Part shown: positions 25,301 through 33,763 of the stretch, in pieces | Numbering within the stretch: the first letter of the stretch is position 1 | How the letters are laid out: every line of letters begins with the position of its first letter | Source of the DNA: CAVVKW01 sp963749035 | GTDB lineage: Bacteria; Verrucomicrobiota; Verrucomicrobiia; Chthoniobacterales; JAATET01 | DNA: 64,000 bases | Direction of reading: 5' to 3' | Assembly: GCA_963749035.1 (NCBI GenBank) | Contig: CAVVKW010000004.1 | Location: 1,426,001-1,490,000 of the forward strand | The notes under the pieces: generated by a model | What the model saw: only the letters and a program-made list of their open reading frames with translations | Told to the model about the DNA's origin: nothing | Database searches by the model: none | Program-made: the position numbers and the translations under genes

Positions 25301-27463
25301 GTGCCCTTCGAACTCGCCTCCACCTACTCACCCCGCGGCGACCAGGGTCAGGCGATCGAAAAACTCACCCGCTCCCTCGAAGCGGGCCACCGCCACCAGA
25401 CGCTCCTCGGCGTCACCGGCTCGGGTAAAACGTTCACGGTCGCGAATATCGTCCGCGATCTCGGTCGACCGACGCTCGTCATGTCGCACAACAAGACGCT
25501 CGCCGCCCAGCTCTACAGCGAGTTCAAACAGTTCTTCCCCCACAACGCCGTCGAATACTTCGTCTCCTACTTCGACTACTACCAGCCCGAGGCCTACATC
25601 CCGCGGTCCGACACCTACATCGAGAAGGATTCCTCCATCAACGAGGAGATCGAGCGACTCCGCCTCTCCACCGTCAGCTCCCTCCTGTCCCGCCGCGACG
25701 TCCTCGTCGTCGCCAGCGTCTCGTGCATCTACGGTCTCGCTTCCCCCGAAGACTTTCTCCAGATGCTCTGCACCATCCGCGAAGGTCAGCAGCTCTCCCG
25801 CGAAGCCTTCCTCGCGAAGCTCATCGACATGCTCTACGAGCGCAACGACATCGCCTTCGAGCGCGGACGTTTCCGCGTCCGCGGCGACACCGTCGAAGTC
25901 CACCCCGCCCAGGTCGACGACAAGGCCATTCGCGTCGAGTTTTTCGGCGACGAAATCGACCGCATTTCCGAGTTCGACCCGCTCACTGGTCAGGTCCACG
26001 CCCGCCTCACGAACCTCACGCTCTACCCCGCCAAGCAGTTCGTCACCCCCCACGACAAACTCAACCGCGCCATGCGCAACATCCGCGCCGAACTCGACGA
26101 GCGCGTCGCCTACTTCGAGAAACACGGCCAACTCATCGAAGCCCAGCGCATCAAGATGCGCACCGAATTCGACCTCGAAATGATGCAGGAAATGGGCTTC
26201 TGCAACGGCATCGAGAATTACTCCCGCCACCTCACCGGCCGCCCGCCCAACTCGAAGCCTTACACCCTCATGGACTTCCTGCCCGACGACACCCTTCTCG
26301 TCGTCGACGAATCCCACGCCACCATCCCCCAGGTCGGCGGCATGTATGCCGGCGACCGCGCCCGTAAAACCGTCCTCGTCGACTACGGCTTTCGCCTCCC
26401 CTCCGCTCTCGACAACCGCCCGCTGAACTTCGACGAGTTCATGGAAAACACCAACCAGATCGTTTACGTCAGCGCCACCCCCGGGAACTTCGAGGTCATC
26501 AATTCCGTCGTCGGCAACACCGGCTACACCCCCGCCAAAGGTGGATTCAAGGAACAGCACGACCCCACCCTCGTCGCCGGTCGTGACGGTGAAGTGACCG
26601 GCCGCCCCTTCGACCCGACCACCCCCGGCGCCCCCCTTATCGCCGAGCAAATCATTCGTCCGACCGGGCTCCTCGATCCAAAAATCATTGTCCGCCCCCT
26701 CGCCGGCCAGATCGACGAAACCATCGAACGCTGCCGCCAACGCATCGAAAAAGGCGAACGTGTTCTCGTCACCACGCTCACCAAGCGCACCGCCGAGGAC
26801 CTCACCGATTACCTCCGCGACATCGACCTGAAGGTCCGCTACCTCCACTCGGACATCGACACCATCGAGCGCGTCGAGATCCTCCGTGGCCTCCGCGCCG
26901 GCGAATTCGACATCCTCGTCGGCATCAATCTCCTCCGCGAGGGCCTCGACCTCCCCGAGGTCAGCCTCATCTGTATCCTCGACGCCGACAAGGAAGGCTA
27001 CCTCCGCAGCCAGACCAGCTTGATCCAAACCGCCGGTCGCGCCGCCCGCCACGTCAACGGCGAAGTCATTCTCTTCGCCGACGTCATCACCCAAAGCATC
27101 CAGGCCCTCATCTCGATCAGCGATTACCGCCGCGAACGCCAAATCGCCTACAACAAAGCGAACAACGTCACGCCAAAATCCGTCGTCCGCGCCGTCCAGG
27201 AAAGTCTCCACGTCATCCTCAAAGGAGACAGCGACAGCTCCATGGTCTCCGAAACTGCCGGCGGCCTCGACCTCCACGAGCTCATGCAGGAACTCGAGCG
27301 CGACATGGCCGCCGCCGCCGCCAGCATGGAATACGAACGCGCCGCCCTCCTCCGCGACCAAATCACCGAGCTCAAGGCCGGTGCCGGCATCGACAAAATC
27401 TCCCGCGACAAACGCCCGGTCTCCTACAAGTCTCCGAAGAAACGAAAAAGCCGCCGGAGTTAG
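25301..27463 (+). CDS. uvrB: Excinuclease ABC subunit B
   Basis: Damage-verifying helicase-like subunit of nucleotide excision repair. 720 aa with a GTG start. Motifs: LLGVTGSGKTFTVANI (Walker A), beta-hairpin YFVSYFDYYQPEAYIP, SVSCIYGL, DTLLVVDESHATIPQ (Walker B), VYVSATPGN, VLVTTLTKRTAEDLT, GINLLREGLDLPEV, QTAGRAARHVNG and a C-terminal UVR helix-pair (LMQELERDMAAAAASMEYERAALLRDQI, in pieces) that contacts UvrC. Complete. A heptamer array touches the start codon. Confidence 0.98.
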   Translation: MPFELASTYSPRGDQGQAIEKLTRSLEAGHRHQTLLGVTGSGKTFTVANIVRDLGRPTLVMSHNKTLAAQLYSEFKQFFPHNAVEYFVSYFDYYQPEAYIPRSDTYIEKDSSINEEIERLRLSTVSSLLSRRDVLVVASVSCIYGLASPEDFLQMLCTIREGQQLSREAFLAKLIDMLYERNDIAFERGRFRVRGDTVEVHPAQVDDKAIRVEFFGDEIDRISEFDPLTGQVHARLTNLTLYPAKQFVTPHDKLNRAMRNIRAELDERVAYFEKHGQLIEAQRIKMRTEFDLEMMQEMGFCNGIENYSRHLTGRPPNSKPYTLMDFLPDDTLLVVDESHATIPQVGGMYAGDRARKTVLVDYGFRLPSALDNRPLNFDEFMENTNQIVYVSATPGNFEVINSVVGNTGYTPAKGGFKEQHDPTLVAGRDGEVTGRPFDPTTPGAPLIAEQIIRPTGLLDPKIIVRPLAGQIDETIERCRQRIEKGERVLVTTLTKRTAEDLTDYLRDIDLKVRYLHSDIDTIERVEILRGLRAGEFDILVGINLLREGLDLPEVSLICILDADKEGYLRSQTSLIQTAGRAARHVNGEVILFADVITQSIQALISISDYRRERQIAYNKANNVTPKSVVRAVQESLHVILKGDSDSSMVSETAGGLDLHELMQELERDMAAAAASMEYERAALLRDQITELKAGAGIDKISRDKRPVSYKSPKKRKSRRS

Positions 27464-27478
27464 CCCCCCGACCGCCGC

Positions 27479-28321
27479 TCAGGACCGCTTTCGCTCGTTC
27501 ACGGAAACGATCGCGTAGGTCCGACCATCTCGCTCGAGCGAGACTGACTTGATCACCTCGCCGGACTTGCGCCCCTCGGCACCCCTCACTTCGTAGCGCA
27601 GCGGAAACTCGACCTGTAGCTCGCCAATCTCGTTCGAGCCACCGACGATCCGAGGTTTTCCCGCCAGCCAAAACCTTCGCTCGGGATAACGAGCGTTGTA
27701 GCTCTCCAGATCTTTCCGAATCGCCTCTCGATTCTTGGCCGTTCCAAAGTAGTCCACCTTGTCGGCGAAAAACTGCAGCTCGGCGTCAACGTTCGGCGCC
27801 AACCCCGCGATCACGTAGGCACCGATATAGTCGCTCAGCCACTCTTCCATCGCCGTCTGCCGCCCGCTGGATTGATCTCCCACCGGCCCGACCGACTCCG
27901 CCGTCGAGCGTTCCACCAAGCGGGTCTCCACCCTGCGGTCGGTCTGCGTTTGAGTGACCGTCTGAACCGCCGCACCGGATGGCCGGGTCTCTTCGATTCG
28001 GTCCAACATCGCTGCGTCCTGCTCCCGCAGAATCTTCCAGGACTCGCCGGCGCGGTTCTCCACTCTGCGAGGAGACTCGGTCAGCCCCAACGCCTTCTGC
28101 GTCGCCCGATCCAACTCTCCGTTGATCTCCAACCCCTCGCGGATTTGATACCTCGCGATGGAGGCTGACGTTTGGTTGTTCCAATTCCCATCGCTCGCCC
28201 CCCGATACAACCCCTGCTCTTTGAGTTCCCGCTGGGCAGCGGCAACGCCGCTGTCAGCTTGCACCGGGAACACCATGAGACCAAGAAGCGCGCAGAATAG
28301 GGGCAGGACGGAGTTTTTCAT
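27479..28321 (-). CDS. Secreted peptidoglycan-binding-domain protein
   Basis: 280 aa. Signal peptide (MKNSVLPLFCALLGLMVFPVQA), then a PG_binding_1-like domain at about residues 26-76 (VAAAQRELKEQGLYRGASDG, IARYQIREGLEINGELDRAT), a Gln/Thr/Arg-rich linker, and a C-terminal region at about 165-278 with the look of an NTF2/SnoaL-like fold (ELQFFADKVDYFGTAKNREAI; YPERRFWLAGKPRIVG; YAIVSVNERK). No hydrolase motif is visible, so it probably binds rather than cuts the wall. Converges on uvrB, 15 bases apart. Confidence 0.75.
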   Translation of the reverse strand: MKNSVLPLFCALLGLMVFPVQADSGVAAAQRELKEQGLYRGASDGNWNNQTSASIARYQIREGLEINGELDRATQKALGLTESPRRVENRAGESWKILREQDAAMLDRIEETRPSGAAVQTVTQTQTDRRVETRLVERSTAESVGPVGDQSSGRQTAMEEWLSDYIGAYVIAGLAPNVDAELQFFADKVDYFGTAKNREAIRKDLESYNARYPERRFWLAGKPRIVGGSNEIGELQVEFPLRYEVRGAEGRKSGEVIKSVSLERDGRTYAIVSVNERKRS

Positions 28322-28359
28322 AACCAGGAATCACAGAGGTTACGCTTCGGACCGCCCGG

Positions 28360-29328
28360 TCACGCGTGCGCACACGGCGATAGGATCATTTTCCCTCCCG
28401 CGGAGGAATTCATGATCTCGCGGTGCGCGTCGACCGCGTCACCCAGCAAAAATTTTCTCCCAATCACCGGTCGGAGTGAACGATCCGAGAGCCCCGAACC
28501 AATCACCCGGTCGAACTCCGCCCGCTCGTCGTCACTCGCGTTGGGAAGCACCATCCCCCGCACGTCGACGTCGTTGACCATCAACCCGCGCGGGTTGATC
28601 TCGATCGGACCGCGACTCCCAACGATCACGATTCGCCCCCCCTTCCCGATCATCTTCAGGTCGGACGCCAGATTCTCGTTGGCCAACATTTCGATGATCA
28701 GGTCGACCCCATCCGCCACGGCGACGATCCGGTCGCAGTAATCCTCATCGTGATGATCGAAAACTTCGTCAGCCCCGTTGGCCAATACCAGTTTCCGCCC
28801 GTCATCCGACCCACCCGTCCCAAGAACCCGCAGACCCAGCGACTTCGCGTATTGGACGCACGCCAACCCCACCCCGCCAGTCGCTCCGTGGATCAAAATT
28901 GTTTCGCCCGACTGCGCCCTGCCACGCTGCTTCACCGCTCGAATCGCCGTGGCGTAGGGGATCCCGATTGCCGCCCCCTGCGCAAAGGACACTCCCCCCG
29001 GCAACTTGTGGACATCGCCCTCCGAACCCACCGCGTATTCCGCGTAAGTTCCCGTTCGCGAACCGCTCAGATAAACTCTTTCGCCGACGGCAAATTTCTC
29101 CGCCCCCGACCCGCAAGCCTCGATCACCCCCGCTCCATCCGTCCCCGGCGTGTAAGGCAGCTCCGGCAACTTCGCGTAGTTCCCCGAGCGAACGTAGGTC
29201 TCCACCGGATTGATTCCGACGGCGTTAAGTTTGACCAGGTATTCGCCCGACCCGGCCTCAGGCCGATCAACCTCCTGCTCCGTCAAAACCTCGGGGTCCC
29301 CAAATTGCTTTACGACGATGGCGTTCAT
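28360..29328 (-). CDS. NADPH:quinone oxidoreductase (zeta-crystallin-like MDR)
   Basis: 322 aa zinc-free medium-chain dehydrogenase/reductase. N-terminal GroES-like domain (GEYLVKLNAVGINPVETYVRSG; LPYTPGTDGAGVIE), a Rossmann domain with ILIHGATGGVGLACVQYAKSLG, and the VLGTGGSDDGRKLV segment. No structural zinc Cys cluster is seen, consistent with quinone reductases of the Qor type. Probably reduces quinones or other electrophiles with NADPH. Transcribed on the same strand as, and downstream of, the squalene-synthase-like gene with a 14-base gap. Confidence 0.88.
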   Translation of the reverse strand: MNAIVVKQFGDPEVLTEQEVDRPEAGSGEYLVKLNAVGINPVETYVRSGNYAKLPELPYTPGTDGAGVIEACGSGAEKFAVGERVYLSGSRTGTYAEYAVGSEGDVHKLPGGVSFAQGAAIGIPYATAIRAVKQRGRAQSGETILIHGATGGVGLACVQYAKSLGLRVLGTGGSDDGRKLVLANGADEVFDHHDEDYCDRIVAVADGVDLIIEMLANENLASDLKMIGKGGRIVIVGSRGPIEINPRGLMVNDVDVRGMVLPNASDDERAEFDRVIGSGLSDRSLRPVIGRKFLLGDAVDAHREIMNSSAGGKMILSPCAHA

Positions 29329-29342
29329 CTCCCCATCTTACC

Positions 29343-30266
29343 TCACGACGACCTCCCTGTCTTTCCTCGCGTCTTCGCTTCGGGTCCCGTGCGGCCTCGA
29401 AGCGCCCCCGCCCGACCAGCTCCGTTCGACTCGAAGATCGTCCGCAGCTCCCGCCACATCACCCGTCGCAACCGCGATTTCGAAATTTTCACCCGCTCCC
29501 TGCTCCCCGCGGAAAGCTCCGGTATCATTTCCATCCCGATGCGAGCCGGCAGCACGCACGCGTAGCTCATCCGCCGCCGATCCACCCGCGACGCCCACTC
29601 GACACCCGCCACCAGACCCGACGTCGCTTCGCCCAACACCCGCCCCACGGCATCATCCGCCACGTAAACGCGACCAATCTCCCGATCCGCCGCGCGGTCC
29701 CGCAAAATGTTGATCAATTGCAGCCCCTTCCCGTAGCGGGCCCCCAGCGCGACCATCTCCGTCCGCTGACTGCGAGAGAAACGCGGCACCCGGTCGAAAC
29801 TCAACTCCGTCCAAAATTCCCCGACCGCCCCCGCGACTGAATACGTGTATTCACCCAACTCCTCCGCCGACAGGGGTTCGCTCGAATCCGAGAACCGCTG
29901 CAAATCAAAGGTCTGTCCGCGCAAGATGTGCCGCCACACCCACTCCAGGCGCTCTCGATCCTTCGAAGCCCGCATCGACGCCACCAAATCCGGCAACGCC
30001 GCGAGCAGCTCCGCTTCCGCCCCCACCGACTGTCCCGCGACCAGCTCCCCCAGCTCGTCCGCCGACACTTCCCCGTCTATCAACCCCTCCAATGCCATCA
30101 ATCGCAGTTCACGCGGCGCGTCCGACGAATCCGCGATGCTGTCGGACGCCCGAGCAAGCAGGTAACCCAGCGCGACCGTTTCCCGGATCTCGCCGGGGAG
30201 CCAGCGAATTGTGATCGCGAACGATCGCGCGACCCGGGAAAGCAAACTCCAGTCCATCCCCCTCAC
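29343..30266 (-). CDS. Squalene/phytoene synthase family protein (squalene-synthase-like)
   Basis: About 307 aa. First aspartate-rich motif in GYLLARASDSIADSSD (D-S-I-A-D) and second in GLQLINILRDRAADREIGR; both bind magnesium and the two farnesyl diphosphates. SRVARSFAITIRWLPGEIRETVALGYLL resembles eukaryote-type squalene synthase more than HpnC or HpnD. It probably makes squalene for the hopanoid cyclase encoded 3.5 kb away. The C-terminal tail is basic and disordered. The start is ATG 30266 or 30257. One base separates it from the upstream DUF362 gene, so they are likely co-transcribed. Confidence 0.82.
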   Translation of the reverse strand: MRGMDWSLLSRVARSFAITIRWLPGEIRETVALGYLLARASDSIADSSDAPRELRLMALEGLIDGEVSADELGELVAGQSVGAEAELLAALPDLVASMRASKDRERLEWVWRHILRGQTFDLQRFSDSSEPLSAEELGEYTYSVAGAVGEFWTELSFDRVPRFSRSQRTEMVALGARYGKGLQLINILRDRAADREIGRVYVADDAVGRVLGEATSGLVAGVEWASRVDRRRMSYACVLPARIGMEMIPELSAGSRERVKISKSRLRRVMWRELRTIFESNGAGRAGALRGRTGPEAKTRGKTGRSS

Positions 30267-30267
30267 C

Positions 30268-31347
30268 CTACCTCACCCGCACCAGCTCGATTTCCGATTC
30301 GTAATACCGCCCCAATCCCATCGCGCCCGCGCTCTCGACGTGCCCCGCCATGTCACCGATCGGCGGCAACTTATTCCCGTTCCGGTATTCCTCGAGCGTC
30401 CGCAGAACCGTCGCGTCCAACGCCACCGGGTCATCGCTCGCGTAGATCGTAAAATTACGCCGCGCAAAATTCGGATTCGGCACGGGACCGCCCGCAAACT
30501 GCAGAGTCAGGCCGTCGATCAGTGTCAGCACCACTTTCTCGCGGACTCGTGGGTCGACGTAAATCTCGGCCAGATACGGATCGCCGTAAGTCGGCGGCTT
30601 GATGAACCTCCGCCAGTTATCGACGTTCCAAAGCGTGACGTTCGCGATCGCTCCGTTGATCCCCGTCATGAAGCTGTCGCACATCGACGGGACGTTGATC
30701 ACTTTCGTCACCTCCCTGGTTAACACCCGCGCAAAGTAACTCGTGCTGCTCAGTTGATCGCCCGACGAAAGCAGGTCCTCCATCCGCATCCCCTCCCGTC
30801 TCCCAAAACGACTATCCCCCCAGATCAGTTTACCGAGCACCGGCGCCGAGATCGGAGCCTCTTCGTCGTAGCCGTCCGTCGGGTCCGTCCAGCGGAGCTG
30901 ATAAAATGGCGAAGTTTTCGAATACCCCGCGTTCACCAAATCCTCCTCGTTCCGGTCCCACACGATGATGTTCTGCGGCGACACACCCGCCGACTGCAGG
31001 CCCCGCGACACCGCGTGAACGACTTCGACGTGCGTTCCACTCACGTCGCCCGGAGCCGACGCGACCTTGATCCCAACGACGTCATCCGGCCCCGCCAATG
31101 AACCCCACGCCGCTTCCGCCGTCGGCTGACGCGTCACGGCCCGAACCAGTGAATCCACCATTCCCCGAACCACCGCCTCATCGGCGCGAAATCCCGTCGG
31201 CACTGAGTTCGGGTCCGCCGCATAGAACACCACCGACTTTCCTTCCAGCGACTGAGCCCGCGTCCCTCCCACGCCGCCCACGAAGAGAAACACACCAAAC
31301 GCCGCCAACAACCTCACCACGTCGTGAAGTCTCCCCGCCACCGGCAA
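30268..31347 (-). CDS. Secreted DUF362-like protein
   Basis: About 359 aa from a TTG at 31347. GTG codons at 31320 and 31317 are alternatives that place the signal peptide (RLLAAFGVFLFVGGVGGTRA) right at the N-terminus. The body matches DUF362 proteins: DDVVGIKVASAPGDVSGTHVEVVHAV, NIIVWDRNEEDLVNAGY, TKVINVPSMCDSFMTGINGAIANVTLWNVDNW, and YASDDPVALDATVLRTLEEYR. DUF362 proteins often carry iron-sulfur clusters, but no CxxC cluster is visible. Function unknown. Immediately upstream of the squalene-synthase-like gene. Confidence 0.7.
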   Translation of the reverse strand: MPVAGRLHDVVRLLAAFGVFLFVGGVGGTRAQSLEGKSVVFYAADPNSVPTGFRADEAVVRGMVDSLVRAVTRQPTAEAAWGSLAGPDDVVGIKVASAPGDVSGTHVEVVHAVSRGLQSAGVSPQNIIVWDRNEEDLVNAGYSKTSPFYQLRWTDPTDGYDEEAPISAPVLGKLIWGDSRFGRREGMRMEDLLSSGDQLSSTSYFARVLTREVTKVINVPSMCDSFMTGINGAIANVTLWNVDNWRRFIKPPTYGDPYLAEIYVDPRVREKVVLTLIDGLTLQFAGGPVPNPNFARRNFTIYASDDPVALDATVLRTLEEYRNGNKLPPIGDMAGHVESAGAMGLGRYYESEIELVRVR

Positions 31348-31497
31348 TCAAGTCAATTCACCGCAAAACCCGCGATCCATCGCCGCAAGGGGAGAACCGC
31401 ACCCTCCCGAACAAGATTTACGACTCTGAACTCATCAACCAATGCATCATCCCGAGGGTTCTCAGCGCATTCCTCACCCTTCTCCGCTTTCCCAAGC

Positions 31498-31529
31498 CTT
31501 CGCGCCCTCGCGCCTTCGCGCCTTCGCGT
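31498..31529. repeat. Octamer repeat array downstream of gpmI (4 x 8 bp)
   Basis: CTTCGCGC, CCTCGCGC, CTTCGCGC, CTTCGCGT, ending 11 bases before the gpmI stop codon (minus strand). Confidence 0.75.
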
Positions 31530-31540
31530 TGATCTCGACC

Positions 31541-33076
31541 CTACTTCCGGACGACCAGACTCTCGCCCGTCATCTCCACTGGTTTCTCCAGCCCGAGCAG
31601 ATTCAGCAACGTCGGCGCAATGTCGGCCAGGATCCCGTCGCGCACGGTCACACCGTCCGCGTCCGCACCAGCGTATAGACAATGAACCAGATTCGTCGTG
31701 TGGGCCGTGTGCGGCGAGCCGTCCGCATTTCGCATGAATTCGCAATTCCCGTGATCCGCCGTCACGATCGCGCACCCGCCCAGTTCCAACGTCCGCTCGA
31801 TCACCTTCCTGACCCCGAGATCAATCATCTCGACCGCTTTCACTCCGGCCTCGATCACCCCAGTGTGCCCGACCATGTCCGGATTCGCAAAATTAAGAAT
31901 CACCAGATCGTATTCGCTCAGCTTCTCCACGACGGTCTCCATCACCGCCGGCGCGCTCATCTCGGGCTTCAAATCGTAAGTCGCCACGTCCTGCGGCGAC
32001 GGCACGATCTCGCGGTCCTCACCGTCGAACTTCTGCTCGACCCCGCCGTTGAAAAAATAGGTCACGTGCGGATACTTCTCCGTCTCCGCGATCCGCAGCT
32101 GCTTCCTTCCCGCCGCGCTCACGACCTCGCCGAGTATCCCCGACATCGTCTGCTTCGGAAACGCGACCGCACAATCGTATTCCGCACTGTATTCCGTCAG
32201 CGTCACGTAATGGACCGCCGGCGTCACCTCGCGGTCAAAACCGTCGAAGTCTTTCTCCAGAAGCGCCCGCGAGAGCTGACGCGCCCGGTCCGCGCGGAAA
32301 TTGAAAAACAGCACCACGTCCCCGTCGCGAACCCGCTGTTCATCGCCGTGCGAGAAAATCAACGGCGTGATGAACTCGTCCGTCTCCCCCGCTTCGTAGC
32401 GCTTCGCCACCGCCGCACCCGGCGTTTCGCTCGACCGCTCTCCGCGCCCCAGCACGATCGCGTCCCACGCCAGCTTATTGCGTTCCCACCGCTGATCCCG
32501 ATCCATCGCGTAATACCGACCGATCACCGTCGCGATCTCCGCGCCAGTGCCCTCCAGCCCGTCCGCCACCGCTTTTAGATACGCCGTTCCCCCCGTCGGC
32601 GACGTGTCACGACCGTCCGTGATCGCGTGAACGAGAATGTCCGAAACCCCCGCCCCCTTCGCCGCTTCCGCGAGTGCGACCAAATGATCGGAATGGCTGT
32701 GCACGCCCCCGTCCGAGACCAGTCCGAGCAGATGCAGTCGGCCACCCTTCGCCTTCTCGAACGCCTCGACCAGCGCCGCGTTGCCCGTCAGCTCGCCATC
32801 CGCGATGGCTTTGTTAATCCGCGTCAGATCCTGATAAACGATCCGCCCCGCACCGAGGTTCAGATGCCCGACTTCAGAATTCCCCATCTGCCCTTCCGGC
32901 AGTCCGACGTCCATCCCGCTCGCGCTCAGTGTCCCGGCTGGATACTTCGCGTAAAGCTCATCGTGATACGGCGTATTCGCCAAAAGTGTCGCGTTCCCGT
33001 CCGCCTCGGCACCGTCCGCCCCGTTCGGATTGATACCCCAGCCATCGCGAATAATAAGAACCACCGGTTTTGCCAT
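31541..33076 (-). CDS. gpmI: 2,3-bisphosphoglycerate-independent phosphoglycerate mutase
   Basis: Glycolytic interconversion of 3- and 2-phosphoglycerate. 511 aa, normal for the alkaline-phosphatase-like type. Visible: VVLIIRDGWGINPNG with a metal Asp, EGQMGNSEVGHLNLGAG with the catalytic Ser, LVSDGGVHSHSDHL, HAITDGRDTSPTGG, FNFRADRARQLS, NFANPDMVGHTG and IVTADHGNCEFM. Complete. Octamer modules flank it on both sides (31498 and 33157). Confidence 0.96.
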   Translation of the reverse strand: MAKPVVLIIRDGWGINPNGADGAEADGNATLLANTPYHDELYAKYPAGTLSASGMDVGLPEGQMGNSEVGHLNLGAGRIVYQDLTRINKAIADGELTGNAALVEAFEKAKGGRLHLLGLVSDGGVHSHSDHLVALAEAAKGAGVSDILVHAITDGRDTSPTGGTAYLKAVADGLEGTGAEIATVIGRYYAMDRDQRWERNKLAWDAIVLGRGERSSETPGAAVAKRYEAGETDEFITPLIFSHGDEQRVRDGDVVLFFNFRADRARQLSRALLEKDFDGFDREVTPAVHYVTLTEYSAEYDCAVAFPKQTMSGILGEVVSAAGRKQLRIAETEKYPHVTYFFNGGVEQKFDGEDREIVPSPQDVATYDLKPEMSAPAVMETVVEKLSEYDLVILNFANPDMVGHTGVIEAGVKAVEMIDLGVRKVIERTLELGGCAIVTADHGNCEFMRNADGSPHTAHTTNLVHCLYAGADADGVTVRDGILADIAPTLLNLLGLEKPVEMTGESLVVRK

Positions 33077-33156
33077 AGGGCGCTGACCATTGCCAAAAAC
33101 CGGCGACCCGTCAAAGCGTCAGAAACCAACCAAAGCACCCGCCGCTACCAAGATCT

Positions 33157-33228
33157 CTCTGCGCCTCCGCGCCTCCGCGTGAGAATCCGCATTTCTTAGT
33201 GCCTTCGCGCCTTCGCGCCTTCGCGTGA
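33157..33228. repeat. Octamer repeat module upstream of gpmI
   Basis: CTCTGCGC, CTCCGCGC, CTCCGCGT, then a GAGAATCC-containing spacer, then CTTCGCGC, CTTCGCGC, CTTCGCGT and GAG. Near-perfect example of the two-block layout. Confidence 0.8.
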
Positions 33229-33247
33229 GCCCCCCTCGCGCGAGGTA

Positions 33248-33694
33248 TCAGAAATCAAAGTGCTTCCCAAATTCCTGCTCGCGAACGTTCACCAAATTCG
33301 ACGTCACGCGCCCGCGCAACTGATCGATCCATTTCTTGTCCGGAATCGCGTCCAAGATGGCCTGATGGGCGGAATTCGGAGCCGCGAACGACCAGATCTC
33401 CGGCTTCTTCTCCTTCAACACCCGGTCGATGTGGCCGCCGATCGCCTTGATCGCCCGCGAGCGGTCTTCCAAGGTAATCCCCTCGTCACCGACGTGGGAA
33501 GTGGCTCCGGGCGCCGACCCGCTCGGCATGGCGCCAGCCTGATGCGTCACCTTCTCGCTCAAAAGCTGATTCGACTCGACGATGTCAATCGCTTCGAACT
33601 GCCGCGGATACGGCGCGCGCTCCGGTGGATATTCCAAGTCGAAAGCGCGAAAACTTCCGGTGTCGGCGACGATGATAACGTGTGATCTCTGCAT
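33248..33694 (-). CDS. Host-attachment-family protein (baeRF-like)
   Basis: 148 aa. VIIVADTGSFRAFDLEYPP at the N-terminus and AIGGHIDRVLKEKKPEIWSFAAPNSAHQAILDAIP then WIDQLRGRVTSNLVNV in the C-terminal half match the 'protein required for attachment to host cells' family (PF10116-like), related to archaeal release-factor-like domains. That name comes from a plant-associated bacterium; the biochemical role is uncertain and ribosome-associated functions have been proposed for the fold. No signal peptide. Stand-alone, between gpmI and shc. Confidence 0.75.
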   Translation of the reverse strand: MQRSHVIIVADTGSFRAFDLEYPPERAPYPRQFEAIDIVESNQLLSEKVTHQAGAMPSGSAPGATSHVGDEGITLEDRSRAIKAIGGHIDRVLKEKKPEIWSFAAPNSAHQAILDAIPDKKWIDQLRGRVTSNLVNVREQEFGKHFDF

Positions 33695-33763
33695 GATAAA
33701 AAGGGGATTGAGGTGATCGGCTCGGCGGCCGGATTGACAGGCTGACGGAAAAACCGCCCCGCC

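Noticed and set aside
25328..27361. 677-aa open frame antisense to uvrB
   Set aside because: Same artefact; low-complexity Gly/Val/Asp-rich product and the opposite strand is an unmistakable UvrB.
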